Source: Muribaculaceae bacterium
Lineage (GTDB): Bacteria > Bacteroidota > Bacteroidia > Bacteroidales > Muribaculaceae
NCBI GenBank assembly: GCA_009775365.1
Contig: VSPM01000015.1
Location: forward strand, 1 to 50,705
Length of the DNA: 50,705 nucleotides
Reading direction: 5' to 3'
Both the position numbers and the translations under genes were made by a program. The notes under the pieces were generated by a model that saw only the letters and a list, made by a program, of their open reading frames with translations, ran no database searches and had not been told where the DNA came from. Shown in pieces: positions 23,418-32,595 of this stretch (position 1 is its first letter; every line of letters begins with the position of its first letter).

Positions 23418-24788
23418 ATGATTGAAAACATCATAATCCCCAAAAGACTTTCAAGCGGGATAATCTTATGTCTCCTGCCGTTTCTTAATGCTATAGCCGA
23501 CAATCCCGATATTAAATTTTCGGGAAACACATTAAAGGCAATTGAAGTGACTCCCCCAAGCAACACCGGCCTTAACTCCATCTACGTCATCAACAATGTC
23601 GAAGGCGTCTCAATGACCTATGAAGCTACGTCAACCGGAGATGTAAGATGGATGCGCTTCAGCAATCTTGGAGGCGCATTTGCAGAAGAAATAAATGACA
23701 TAAAAGTTGAAGGTAAAAATTACACTCTTGAATCTTTTGAAGGAGACATGGGATACATCATTTATGATGGTGAAAAATGCACATATTTTTGGATAATAAA
23801 TTATATGTTGCATCCATTCAAGATTAACTCCATTATCCCTTCAGAAGAATCAAATTGTGATGCCACTGTTCTCAAAGTTGACGGCTCTGCAGAGCCTATA
23901 CATTACTTCACAATCAATGGACGACAAGAAACTCTTGGAAGGGATATAACCGTTGATTATAATAGTCTCATATGGAGCGAAAGTCAGTCACAATATGAAT
24001 TTGAAAATATAACAGCTACACTGGCAAGTTTCAACGAAAGTATATCTCTTACTCCACCGGCTTACTGTGCAACGACATTCACAATTTCCGGCGACCGTTT
24101 CCTTGAGGAATGGCAAATAGGCGAAAGTTTAGAAAGTGCGTTAATTCAACCCGAAGCAGTCAATGTAATGACAGAAGCAATACAATCATCTGATGACATT
24201 GACACGTCAAACAGAATAGAAAATGATGTGGAAGGACTTGGAGGTTCAGCACCATGCGAAATAGACTTTAATGCTTACGTAACAGATGCCGTGATTCATT
24301 ATGAATGGCAGATGGCAACAGATGAAGAATTTGAAAACATCACATATAGAATTAATGAACAAAACATGTCATACACATTCACGGAAGAAGGTGTGACCTA
24401 TGTCAGATTCATTGGAAGCAATAACGATGGTTCGTGCGAAGCATTCGGAGACGCATATACTGTCAGTATCGGCGCTTCCGAACTGTTAATTCCAAATGCG
24501 TTTTCTCCCAATGAAGATGGGGTGAATGATGAATGGAAAGTAAGCTACAGATCTCTCATTGATTTTGACTGCTGGATATTCGACAGAAATGGACATCAGA
24601 TTATTCATCTTGATTCGCCCGACAAAGGGTGGGACGGAAAGAAAAGTGGAAAATATGTTAAACCCGGAGTCTACTATTATGTGATAAAAGCAACCGGTGC
24701 TGATGGAAAGAAATACAAAAAAAGTGGCGACATAAATATCATACGCTACAAAGGCAACGGAGCATCCAATATGCCTTCGGTTGATTAG
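23418..24788 (+). CDS. Secreted protein with T9SS type B sorting domain
   Basis: Predicted to be exported by Sec and then across the outer membrane by the type IX system. A signal peptide is seen (SSGIILCLLPFLNAIA, cleavage near ADNPDI). The last 100 residues, from I358, are a gliding-motility-associated CHU_C/type B domain: IPNAFSPNEDGVNDEW, then WIFDRNGHQI, GWDGKKSGKYVKPGVYYYVI and a final SGDINIIRY. Residues about 270-350 resemble an Ig/PKD-like beta domain (YEWQMATDEEFENI). The N-terminal 250 residues I do not recognise. It lies 130 nt after the XRE gene and 47 nt before uvrA. Function is unknown; cell surface or extracellular location is likely. Confidence 0.8.
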   Translation: MIENIIIPKRLSSGIILCLLPFLNAIADNPDIKFSGNTLKAIEVTPPSNTGLNSIYVINNVEGVSMTYEATSTGDVRWMRFSNLGGAFAEEINDIKVEGKNYTLESFEGDMGYIIYDGEKCTYFWIINYMLHPFKINSIIPSEESNCDATVLKVDGSAEPIHYFTINGRQETLGRDITVDYNSLIWSESQSQYEFENITATLASFNESISLTPPAYCATTFTISGDRFLEEWQIGESLESALIQPEAVNVMTEAIQSSDDIDTSNRIENDVEGLGGSAPCEIDFNAYVTDAVIHYEWQMATDEEFENITYRINEQNMSYTFTEEGVTYVRFIGSNNDGSCEAFGDAYTVSIGASELLIPNAFSPNEDGVNDEWKVSYRSLIDFDCWIFDRNGHQIIHLDSPDKGWDGKKSGKYVKPGVYYYVIKATGADGKKYKKSGDINIIRYKGNGASNMPSVD

Positions 24789-24835
24789 TCAATATAATAC
24801 CGTAAATAAAGTTGCAAACAGGAAATATATCATTT

Positions 24836-27667
24836 ATGGAAAACAATATTACGGCTTCTGGCTCTGTTGAAGTGTATGGAGCTCGTGTGCATAATTTAAA
24901 AAACATAGATGTGACAATACCACACAATTCATTATGTGTGGTCACCGGTCTTAGCGGATGTGGAAAATCATCATTGGCATTCGACACTATTTTTGCAGAA
25001 GGGCAACGTAGATATATCGAGACATTCTCCGCTTATGCACGCAATATGCTGGGTTCATTAGAACGTCCTGATGTTGATAAAATCACTGGTTTGAGTCCTG
25101 TGATAAGCATAGAGCAAAAGACCGTCAATAAAAATCCCCGAAGCACAATAGGAACCACAACTGAAATATATGATTTTTTTCGTCTTTTATATGCACGCCT
25201 TGGCGAAGCAAGAAGTTACATTTCCGGCAAACCGATGGTGAAATATACAAAGGATAAAATCATATCTCTTCTGCTTGAAAAATATACAGATCGTAGAATT
25301 CAGATTCTTGCTCCTCTTGTAAAAAACAGGAAAGGACATTATAAGGAATTATTTGAGGGTTTACGTAAAAAAGGATATCTCAATGTGAGAGTTGACGGAG
25401 AGATTAAAGAGCTTGTATACGGCATGAAACTCGACAGATACAAGAATCACTCTGTGGAGTTAGTAGTGGATCGTTTGCGAGTGAAAGAAAATGACGTGCA
25501 GCGTCTTCGTTCCACTGTTGAAGAAGCCCTAAAACAAGGAGGGAAACAGATGATGGTGATTGATGTCGACACAAATCAAGTAAGGCACTATAGCCAGCTT
25601 CTCATGGACTCTGAAAATGGCATATCATATCCGGAACCGGCACCCCACAATTTCTCGTTCAATTCTCCTCAAGGATACTGCCATAAATGCAAAGGTCTTG
25701 GTGTAGTGAATGTGGTTGACGAAGAAAAGGTGATGCCTGACAACTCGTTGTCAATATATGACGGTGCTATTCTGCCATTGGGAAAATATAAAAATTCTCT
25801 TATATTCTGGCAGATTGAAGCCATATGCAAACTATATGGCAAGACATTGAAAACACCCCTGTCTGAACTTCCGCAAGAGGCGATTGACGACATACTTAAT
25901 GGCACCGACCAAAAACTCGACATTCAAAATTCCACCATGTCTCTATCTCACTTCAACGGTAACTATGAAGGATTGGTGAAATATCTGGAAATGCAACAGA
26001 CAGACGATGCACTTCCCGGAGCCAATAAATGGAGCGGGCAGTTCTTCTCTAAAACGACATGCACTGAATGCAATGGTAAACGCCTCAATAAAATTGCTCT
26101 TAACTACTATATCGACAACAAAAGCATTGCCGACGTAGCGGAAATGGACATCAGCGAACTATATGAGTGGTCACTTTCACTGGAAAACAAATTTGACCCT
26201 TCGCTCAAAACAGTTGCCACTGAAATTCTAAAAGAGATTATAAACAGGCTTAAATTCCTTATGGATGTCGGCCTCGACTATCTTTCATTGAATAGAAATA
26301 GCGCCACTTTAAGCGGAGGAGAGAGCCAGCGCATACGCCTTGCAACCCAGATAGGCTCGCAATTGGTGAATGTGCTTTATATTCTCGATGAGCCGTCGAT
26401 TGGCCTACATCAGCGCGATAATATTCGCCTTATCAACAGCCTTAAGCAACTGCGCGATTCCGGCAACTCCATAATTGTCGTAGAACATGACAAAGACATT
26501 ATGGAAGAGGCCGACTACATCGTCGATATAGGGCCGGGAGCAGGCAGACATGGGGGAGAGGTAGTATTTCAAGGCAAAGTTGCCGAATTGAAAAACACTC
26601 ACACTTTGACCGCTTCATATCTTACAGGAGAGAAAGAGATTGAAATTCCATCAAAAAGACGCGAAGGGAATGGTAAATTCCTCGAAATATATGGCGCATC
26701 CGGCCATAACCTCAAGAATGTTGATTTCAAGCTCCCTTTAGGCAAATTCGTCTGTATAACAGGAGTGAGCGGCAGCGGCAAATCTTCTTTGATCAATGGC
26801 ACACTTCACCCTCTTTTAAGCAAGAAGTTTTACCGTTCTTTACAGGAACCTTTGCCATTCAATAAGGTTGAGGGGATAGAAAACATTGACAAAGTTGTCA
26901 CCGTAGACCAATCTCCCCTTGGAAGGTCTCCAAGGTCGAACCCGGCAACATATACAGGCGTATTCTCCGACATTAGAAAACTCTTTGTAGAATTGCCGGA
27001 TTCCAAAATAAGGGGCTACAAGCCGGGGAGGTTTTCTTTCAATGTGTCAGGCGGACGTTGCGAGACATGTAAGGGCAATGGTTATCGCACTATAGAAATG
27101 AATTTTCTTCCCGATGTGCTTGTGCCATGCGAGACATGCCACGGAAAACGCTACAACCGCGAGACTCTGGAAGTGAGATTCAAAGGCAAATCTATTTCTG
27201 ATGTATTGGAAATGACAGTGAACCAAGCTGTTGAGTTTTTTGGAAACGTGCCATCCATTTTAAAGAAAATCAAAGTTCTACAAGACATCGGATTAGGCTA
27301 TATCAAACTCGGACAGCCGTCAAGCACGTTAAGCGGTGGAGAAAATCAACGAGTGAAACTGGCTACGGAATTAGCTAAAAAAGACACCGGCAAAACTCTT
27401 TTCATTCTTGATGAGCCAACAACAGGCCTTCATTTTGAAGACATAAGAGTGCTCTTGGGAGTGATCAATCGCCTTGCCGATAAAGGAAACACAATCGTTG
27501 TGATTGAACACAACCTCGACATAATAAAATCAGCCGATTATATTATAGACCTTGGACCTGAAGGAGGACGCGACGGTGGGTTGATAATTGCAGAGGGCAC
27601 TCCGGAAGAAGTTGCAATATGCGACACACACACGGCTCGCTTTCTGAAAGCCGAGTTAAAACAATAA
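24836..27667 (+). CDS. uvrA: UvrA excinuclease ATPase subunit, paralog 1
   Basis: DNA damage sensor of nucleotide excision repair. Two ABC ATPase halves: Walker A GLSGCGKSS at about 38-46 and GVSGSGKSS in the second half; signatures LSGGESQRI and LSGGENQRV; Walker B segments ILDEPSIGLHQRD and ILDEPTTGLHFED. The C-terminal zinc module is complete (CETCKGNG ... CETCHGKRY), as is CTECNGKRL. In the first zinc module only the second pair remains (C282, C285 in YCHKCKG); the usual upstream CPxC is replaced by a segment without cysteine. The ATG at 24836 (943 aa) is chosen over 24812. A second uvrA lies at 34053-36872. Confidence 0.93.
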   Translation: MENNITASGSVEVYGARVHNLKNIDVTIPHNSLCVVTGLSGCGKSSLAFDTIFAEGQRRYIETFSAYARNMLGSLERPDVDKITGLSPVISIEQKTVNKNPRSTIGTTTEIYDFFRLLYARLGEARSYISGKPMVKYTKDKIISLLLEKYTDRRIQILAPLVKNRKGHYKELFEGLRKKGYLNVRVDGEIKELVYGMKLDRYKNHSVELVVDRLRVKENDVQRLRSTVEEALKQGGKQMMVIDVDTNQVRHYSQLLMDSENGISYPEPAPHNFSFNSPQGYCHKCKGLGVVNVVDEEKVMPDNSLSIYDGAILPLGKYKNSLIFWQIEAICKLYGKTLKTPLSELPQEAIDDILNGTDQKLDIQNSTMSLSHFNGNYEGLVKYLEMQQTDDALPGANKWSGQFFSKTTCTECNGKRLNKIALNYYIDNKSIADVAEMDISELYEWSLSLENKFDPSLKTVATEILKEIINRLKFLMDVGLDYLSLNRNSATLSGGESQRIRLATQIGSQLVNVLYILDEPSIGLHQRDNIRLINSLKQLRDSGNSIIVVEHDKDIMEEADYIVDIGPGAGRHGGEVVFQGKVAELKNTHTLTASYLTGEKEIEIPSKRREGNGKFLEIYGASGHNLKNVDFKLPLGKFVCITGVSGSGKSSLINGTLHPLLSKKFYRSLQEPLPFNKVEGIENIDKVVTVDQSPLGRSPRSNPATYTGVFSDIRKLFVELPDSKIRGYKPGRFSFNVSGGRCETCKGNGYRTIEMNFLPDVLVPCETCHGKRYNRETLEVRFKGKSISDVLEMTVNQAVEFFGNVPSILKKIKVLQDIGLGYIKLGQPSSTLSGGENQRVKLATELAKKDTGKTLFILDEPTTGLHFEDIRVLLGVINRLADKGNTIVVIEHNLDIIKSADYIIDLGPEGGRDGGLIIAEGTPEEVAICDTHTARFLKAELKQ

Positions 27668-27694
27668 CTTTAATCATAAAATAAAAACGGTCAG

Positions 27695-27730
27695 AATACA
27701 GCCATCTTTAACACGGATGGCTGTATTTTT
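27695..27730 (+). terminator. Intrinsic terminator of uvrA paralog 1
   Basis: A 12-bp stem AATACAGCCATC / GATGGCTGTATT (27695-27706 and 27716-27727) with a 9-nt loop, ending in TTTTTG. Confidence 0.85.
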
Positions 27731-27942
27731 GTATGTGCAATACATGAAAATCTTTCCACCAAATAATGCACCCTCTTTAAAACACAATTTATAAACAACC
27801 ATAATCTATATTATGTTAAATAGACTGTTTATTAACATTCCTGCTCCCTTACTCACCAACTGATTTTATCTATTTTGCACATTTTTCATTAAACCTGCCG
27901 GAAAACACAATCCTGTTGCCACGTTTTTATCATTATTTTTAC

Positions 27943-27950
27943 TAAATTTG
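27943..27950 (+). promoter_or_regulatory. Putative -7 box of the AlbA_2 gene
   Basis: TAAATTTG fits the -7 consensus; no exact -33 TTTG is found at 19-21 nt. The predicted leader is about 50 nt. Confidence 0.45.
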
Positions 27951-28005
27951 TAGATTATTAAAATTGCTTTCATTTTGGCTATTTTTTAATTAAATTTATA
28001 CCAAT

Positions 28006-31000
28006 ATGTTATCCACAGATTTAAGACAAGGATGCACATTCCGCTTTGAGGTTTTAAAAGAGCTTTCATCAAGAAAGTATTATAAAGTGAAAACTGACGA
28101 TGATGTTGAGTTTTCTCTGTCTAAGTTTAAATTCCAACATAATCTTCCTGCGCCTGACTATGTAGACTGCTACGTGAAAAGCCTCTACCCCATTACTCTC
28201 GGCCAGGATATATCCTGTTTTATCAATGACTTTTATTCAGAAGGATATGATTATGACTTTATTGTAAAAGCAATAAAACAAGACCCTGAAAACCAATATG
28301 AACTTGAAGATGAACACGGATTGTGTTTCAAACTTTTCAACGCGCCTCAATCGCTTACTAAAGGATGCCGCGTGAAGTGCAAAATTGTTAAAATCAGAGG
28401 AGCAAAGGTGTCTCTGAAATATGTTGGCACTCTTAGCCTGAAACTTCCTTTAGAATTTTATGATATTTCACAGTGGCTCAATTTTTTAAACATAAAAAAC
28501 CATCATGAATATTATCTGCGCCTACTTGAGGCTGTGCCGGAGTTTCATGAAGCTCTTTTAAAATATGACGAAGAAGACCCTTGCTGGATTCTGGAAACAC
28601 TTCAGGCGTGTTCACAGCACATAACAGACTGGCTTATTGCATGCAAAGACGACCTCAGGAATCTTGCAAGAGTGATTAGCCGTATGAACAGAGCCAGAGA
28701 CCTGGCTATGTATATACTCGAGGAATCAGACTATCTGCGATCCTGCAACCCGGAGCAACGCACCATGCTACAGTCAAGGCTCTCTAATTATGTCATGCTT
28801 TTTAACCAATATGGACAGGCGGCATCCAAGATTTTGAAGAAAACACATGAGGAGTATATCGACAAGATGTTCAGCAGGCTGAAAGAGGCCGGCTATCTTT
28901 ACGACCCTTCAAAGCAGTTTAGGATCATGATGACAATTCTTAAACTGCGCCCTGAACTCATCAACTCCAGAATGGGAGAACTTTTTGAGGCTCTCCACAA
29001 CTGGGACCTCTCAAACTGGAAATCCGACCCGTTCCGACCTGCTCTTGTAGAACAGCTTCAAATATTTATTGAAGAAAACTACAGGCAAATGAACATCCTT
29101 CCGGCCAACGATTCAGGAGAAGACAACAAGGCTTTGATTAGGATGATCATTGCAATAGCCGTGCAACGTCTTCTTGCAACGGATGCCGACAATATTGACT
29201 TCAATCTGAACAGAGCAAGGCTATATCGCTACATATCATATCTAATACCCGGAGATGTCGACATTCTCCTCAACAAGAGCATAGATGCTCTTTTAGGCGT
29301 TGAAACACCTAACGAGTTCACTTGGAGTGATACCGACCACCCCACCCTCCTATTTCTAAAATCCTCTCATCCAAATCCGGATAATGAAGACAGAGACATC
29401 GTGGTCAAAACCTATTCAACCTCTAAGGCAAATGTGCAGCTACGCACCAACAGCCTGCATATTATAGCCCGCGACGCCGACCCTGATGCCACGGCTATTC
29501 CCAACAATCTTATCGATTGGCTCGACCCCAAAATCTCTCTATTGGAGACTCTCTCTATCCCAAATCTCAGAAAATCGAAAGACCTCCGCACATACCAAAA
29601 GATGTGGGACAACGTATCATGGTCTATTTTCGGTGTGGAACAAACAGCCGGAGAGCGAATTGAAAAAAGCATGCCGGATGATGGCGACGATGTGAAATTC
29701 ATTATTGATGACATTAAAATAGACAAATCTGCTAACGAGCGCCAGCGACTGCAGTTCCATTGCACAATCCATGACGATCATTTCAATGGCGAAGGCTGGT
29801 TGCCATGCGACGCTTTGCACATGATCGGATGGCTCACAGACCGCGACATACCCGGCAACTACGACGGCTCGCTTCGCTTTGCCCAGAATGATAATGGCCA
29901 GCCACTTATTTTCACGGCCACAGTATATCGTAAAAACGGCGCCCTGGAATTTAATATCAAATCACAGATTGAAGACCATCTGCTTGAAAATTCATGGCAA
30001 GGCCAAGAGAGCGTGGCTATAGTCACATTCCTTGACCGTATCAACAATGCGTGGCTATGCCTGTCTGACAGAGGGTCAACATTCAAAGTTGCGTGCGATG
30101 ATTCCACTTCTCATCTTGTCGTCGGTTCTCTCGTAAGAGTAAATTATCTTGAACCCGACAGATCAAACACCACAACGCAGTTCTTCATTGGTGAATTATC
30201 CAAGAATCAGGAAGACCTGCCTCCCATGATGAAAAAATCAGTATGCCTGTTTAATCTCATGCAGGCTATAGGCGAAAACACGGATGAATATGACAATGAC
30301 AACTTTGAGGTGCAGGAAGTGGAGCAGATGATGACCAAAGAGGAACTCCTGGAACTTATCCACATATTCCAGCGTCGCGCCAATTCTGAAACAGAATATC
30401 TTAAAGCATTCAACTATCTCGGAATAGCCTTAATATTATGCAAAATTGCAGAAAACCCTACTCTTCTCAAAGAGATAGAATCGCACATGGAACTCCTCCA
30501 GTTGCTTCAAGATTTCGGACGCAACCAGAATCTCGACATATCTGAGCTTGAATCTTGTGAAGACAAAGTAAAGCATATCCCTATGCTCGAACGACTTCAC
30601 ACCAGACTAAAGATTGTGTCAGACATCGACTCCAATGATAACGCCAACTGGCTATGGTCCATAAGCCAGAATCCAAGAAATGAAACAGAAGGCACGCTCG
30701 CTTCGCTGGTGCTTTCCTACAACATGCTTCCAAAGCACATGGAGAGATCGCGAAAAGAAATCTTGAATCAAATCTCTACCCTTCTAAACGTAAACAGCGC
30801 GGTGCCGACATCCAAATATTATGGCGATGAATCGCAGACCGTGGAGTTTAAAAGCAGCTTGGTTTATTCCACACATGGAGGGTCGCGACCGGACGCAAAA
30901 GAGCAGCTACATGAAATCATGCACATCATATGTGGGTTTATGAATGCGCGTGGAGGAACGCTGTATATAGGAGTGAACGATTCCGGCTATGAAAACGGGC

Positions 31001-32073
31001 TTGAAGATGACCTCGCATACCGCAAGGCTCATAACCATAAAGCCACAATCGACGGCATGATTGTAGACCTCCAGAATCAACTCGACAGGACAATGCCAAG
31101 CCATGCCAAAGATCATTGGGAGATTGAGTCCGACCCTGAAGCCAAGAAAGGAGTGATTATCGTGAAAGTCCTTCCTGTTGGCACTCCTGTTGAACTCGAC
31201 GGCATTATTTATGTGAGATCAAGTTCCACCACCAAGCCAAGGCTTGACGAAGAACGAGAAGAGTTTATCAAAAACAGAGCTCATAATTTCCAACTCCTCA
31301 TGACGCTTTGGGGCGTTGGCAACAACGATTCAAAAAACGCAGCTATAGAAAAGTCTCCCCTGCAGCAGATCTCGAACAACCAACAGAAATTAATACACAA
31401 ACTTGCAGACGAACCCACTATTGCCACAAACAATATAGCGGAGGAAACCAATATTAAGATTAAAACAGGCAGACATCGACCGAATGTTTTGCATTATTAC
31501 GAAGCAAATTTCGCGACACCCAATTTCTACGTTTATTTCATGGAAGGAAACAAACTGTTTATAACTCCTGAAGATAAATACATAGAAGACGAGTCAGACT
31601 GCAGGCTGGCTCTTGCCGTGAAAGAAAAGGAGAAAGATGGATTCCTCATCCTTTCATATTCAGACGGGCACATTGTAAAGATTCAAATGGACTCCATCGC
31701 AAGCCTGCCACCCAACGAACGCAATATACATCGCAACGAGTTCGCTCTTGAGCACGCTAATATAGCCGGGGCTGAAGACTATCTGCTAACTGTGATTAAA
31801 ACTTCATTCGGTTCCCTATTCTACAGAATCGACAAAATATCAAACCTAACAGCCGACAATAATCTCATGGCTAATGGCGCTGCACTATATGAAAACCCGC
31901 ATAAGATTATGGCGCAAGAAATTATCAGCAGAGAAAAACTATCATTCTTCGATTCTGATGCCATCGACAGAGACAGCAGATTTTATGGACTCTCAATTCC
32001 TCAAGGCGACGGGACTCTCTCTGAAGAAGAACGAATCATGAAATTATTAAAGCCTATAGCCCACACCGAATAA
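28006..32073 (+). CDS. Giant Schlafen/AlbA_2-domain protein of unknown function
   Basis: A 1355-residue protein with no full-length family that I recognise. The clear domain is AlbA_2 (Schlafen ATP/nucleic-acid-binding fold) at about 938-1085: V946-E-F-K949, then CGFMNARGGTLYIGVNDSG (976-994) and YVRSSSTTKPRLDEE from 1069. Residues 1-150 and about 560-715 are beta-rich and may hold OB or S1-like folds (for example RVKCKIVKIRGAKVSLKYV). The stretch 150-460 is helical and repeat-like. The last 190 residues are again beta-rich (FLILSYSDGHIVKIQMD). No signal peptide or membrane segment. It is a lone gene between its own promoter and terminators. Roles in RNA or DNA binding or defence are possible but inferred only from the AlbA_2 domain. 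Confidence 0.75.
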   Translation: MLSTDLRQGCTFRFEVLKELSSRKYYKVKTDDDVEFSLSKFKFQHNLPAPDYVDCYVKSLYPITLGQDISCFINDFYSEGYDYDFIVKAIKQDPENQYELEDEHGLCFKLFNAPQSLTKGCRVKCKIVKIRGAKVSLKYVGTLSLKLPLEFYDISQWLNFLNIKNHHEYYLRLLEAVPEFHEALLKYDEEDPCWILETLQACSQHITDWLIACKDDLRNLARVISRMNRARDLAMYILEESDYLRSCNPEQRTMLQSRLSNYVMLFNQYGQAASKILKKTHEEYIDKMFSRLKEAGYLYDPSKQFRIMMTILKLRPELINSRMGELFEALHNWDLSNWKSDPFRPALVEQLQIFIEENYRQMNILPANDSGEDNKALIRMIIAIAVQRLLATDADNIDFNLNRARLYRYISYLIPGDVDILLNKSIDALLGVETPNEFTWSDTDHPTLLFLKSSHPNPDNEDRDIVVKTYSTSKANVQLRTNSLHIIARDADPDATAIPNNLIDWLDPKISLLETLSIPNLRKSKDLRTYQKMWDNVSWSIFGVEQTAGERIEKSMPDDGDDVKFIIDDIKIDKSANERQRLQFHCTIHDDHFNGEGWLPCDALHMIGWLTDRDIPGNYDGSLRFAQNDNGQPLIFTATVYRKNGALEFNIKSQIEDHLLENSWQGQESVAIVTFLDRINNAWLCLSDRGSTFKVACDDSTSHLVVGSLVRVNYLEPDRSNTTTQFFIGELSKNQEDLPPMMKKSVCLFNLMQAIGENTDEYDNDNFEVQEVEQMMTKEELLELIHIFQRRANSETEYLKAFNYLGIALILCKIAENPTLLKEIESHMELLQLLQDFGRNQNLDISELESCEDKVKHIPMLERLHTRLKIVSDIDSNDNANWLWSISQNPRNETEGTLASLVLSYNMLPKHMERSRKEILNQISTLLNVNSAVPTSKYYGDESQTVEFKSSLVYSTHGGSRPDAKEQLHEIMHIICGFMNARGGTLYIGVNDSGYENGLEDDLAYRKAHNHKATIDGMIVDLQNQLDRTMPSHAKDHWEIESDPEAKKGVIIVKVLPVGTPVELDGIIYVRSSSTTKPRLDEEREEFIKNRAHNFQLLMTLWGVGNNDSKNAAIEKSPLQQISNNQQKLIHKLADEPTIATNNIAEETNIKIKTGRHRPNVLHYYEANFATPNFYVYFMEGNKLFITPEDKYIEDESDCRLALAVKEKEKDGFLILSYSDGHIVKIQMDSIASLPPNERNIHRNEFALEHANIAGAEDYLLTVIKTSFGSLFYRIDKISNLTADNNLMANGAALYENPHKIMAQEIISREKLSFFDSDAIDRDSRFYGLSIPQGDGTLSEEERIMKLLKPIAHTE

Positions 32074-32099
32074 AAAATAGCATATCGGTGGCAACAGAG

Positions 32100-32144
32100 A
32101 TTAGCAAGGTAAAGACATGAGCAATCATCTTTCACCTTGCTAAT
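32100..32144 (+). other. Inverted repeat after the AlbA_2 gene
   Basis: Arms ATTAGCAAGGT (32100-32110) and ACCTTGCTAAT (32134-32144), with partial extension on both sides. It could stabilise the mRNA 3' end; the U-rich terminator follows at 32167. Confidence 0.5.
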
Positions 32145-32166
32145 TGTCTCTCAATATTACATTTAC

Positions 32167-32199
32167 AATTACAATTCATGAATCTTGTAATTATTTTTT
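32167..32199 (+). terminator. Intrinsic terminator of the AlbA_2 gene
   Basis: AATTACAA / TTGTAATT stem (32167-32174 and 32185-32192) followed by a run of six T. The loop contains TTCATGAA, itself palindromic. Confidence 0.65.
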
Positions 32200-32218
32200 C
32201 AAAAAAATATCTAAAATA

Positions 32219-32250
32219 TTTGGCCAATTAAAAAAATAGCTGTAATTTTG
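32219..32250 (+). promoter_or_regulatory. Promoter of the tRNA-Gln gene
   Basis: TTTG (32219-32222), 20 nt, TAATTTTG (32243-32250), an exact fit to the consensus. The tRNA begins about 55 nt after the predicted start, so a short 5' leader would be trimmed by RNase P. Confidence 0.7.
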
Positions 32251-32312
32251 CATCGTCAAAAACGACATAGCCCATATGATTGAATAGAGATTCAATCCGA
32301 AGCAAAAAAAAT

Positions 32313-32383
32313 TGCCTTGTGGTGTAATGGTAGCACACCGGATTCTGGTTCCGTTTGTGAGAGTTCGAGTCTTTCCAAGGCAA
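32313..32383 (+). tRNA. tRNA-Gln (anticodon CTG)
   Basis: Cloverleaf of 71 nt read by eye. Acceptor TGCCTTG pairs with CAAGGCA (32376-32382), with discriminator A at 32383. The D-arm is GTG/CAC with loop TAATGGTAG. The anticodon arm is CCGGA-TTCTGGT-TCCGT with CTG at 32345-32347, which reads CAG codons. The T-arm is GAGAG-TTCGAGT-CTTTC. The first anticodon-stem pair is a C-U mismatch. CCA is not encoded, so it must be added. A terminator follows three nucleotides later. Confidence 0.93.
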
Positions 32384-32385
32384 CT

Positions 32386-32418
32386 AAACTGTAGTTTGAA
32401 GACTACAGTTTTTTTTTA
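32386..32418 (+). terminator. Intrinsic terminator of the tRNA gene
   Basis: 10-bp stem AAACTGTAGT / ACTACAGTTT (32386-32395 and 32402-32411) with a 6-nt loop, then a run of T. Confidence 0.9.
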
Positions 32419-32495
32419 TTTTTAGACCCCTAATATAAGGATCAGCGGATTAATCTAAACAAATATAAAAGGTATGCTTCCTTTTTCTCATTTTT

Positions 32496-32526
32496 TTTGT
32501 ATATTATTGAATTTTTTTTAAATTTG
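32496..32526 (+). promoter_or_regulatory. Promoter of the secreted protein gene
   Basis: TTTG (32496-32499), 19 nt, TAAATTTG (32519-32526). The leader to the ATG at 32596 is about 63 nt. Confidence 0.65.
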
Positions 32527-32595
32527 CGAGATAATTGACAAATGTCTTTTATGAACAAATCCCATATTTTATAATTTCTTATAACAAAATAATTC

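Larger units (their letters stand above)
27668..28005. other. Intergenic region of 338 bp: terminator, AT-rich DNA and a promoter
   Basis: Holds the uvrA terminator (27695-27730) and a -7 box at 27943-27950 for the next gene. The part between (27731-27940) has no visible gene or clear repeat. Confidence 0.6.

Noticed and set aside
28009..28017. Perfect DnaA-box sequence TTATCCACA at codons 2-4 of the AlbA_2 gene
   Set aside because: A single 9-mer is expected by chance in a window of this size on two strands, and there is no cluster of boxes nearby.
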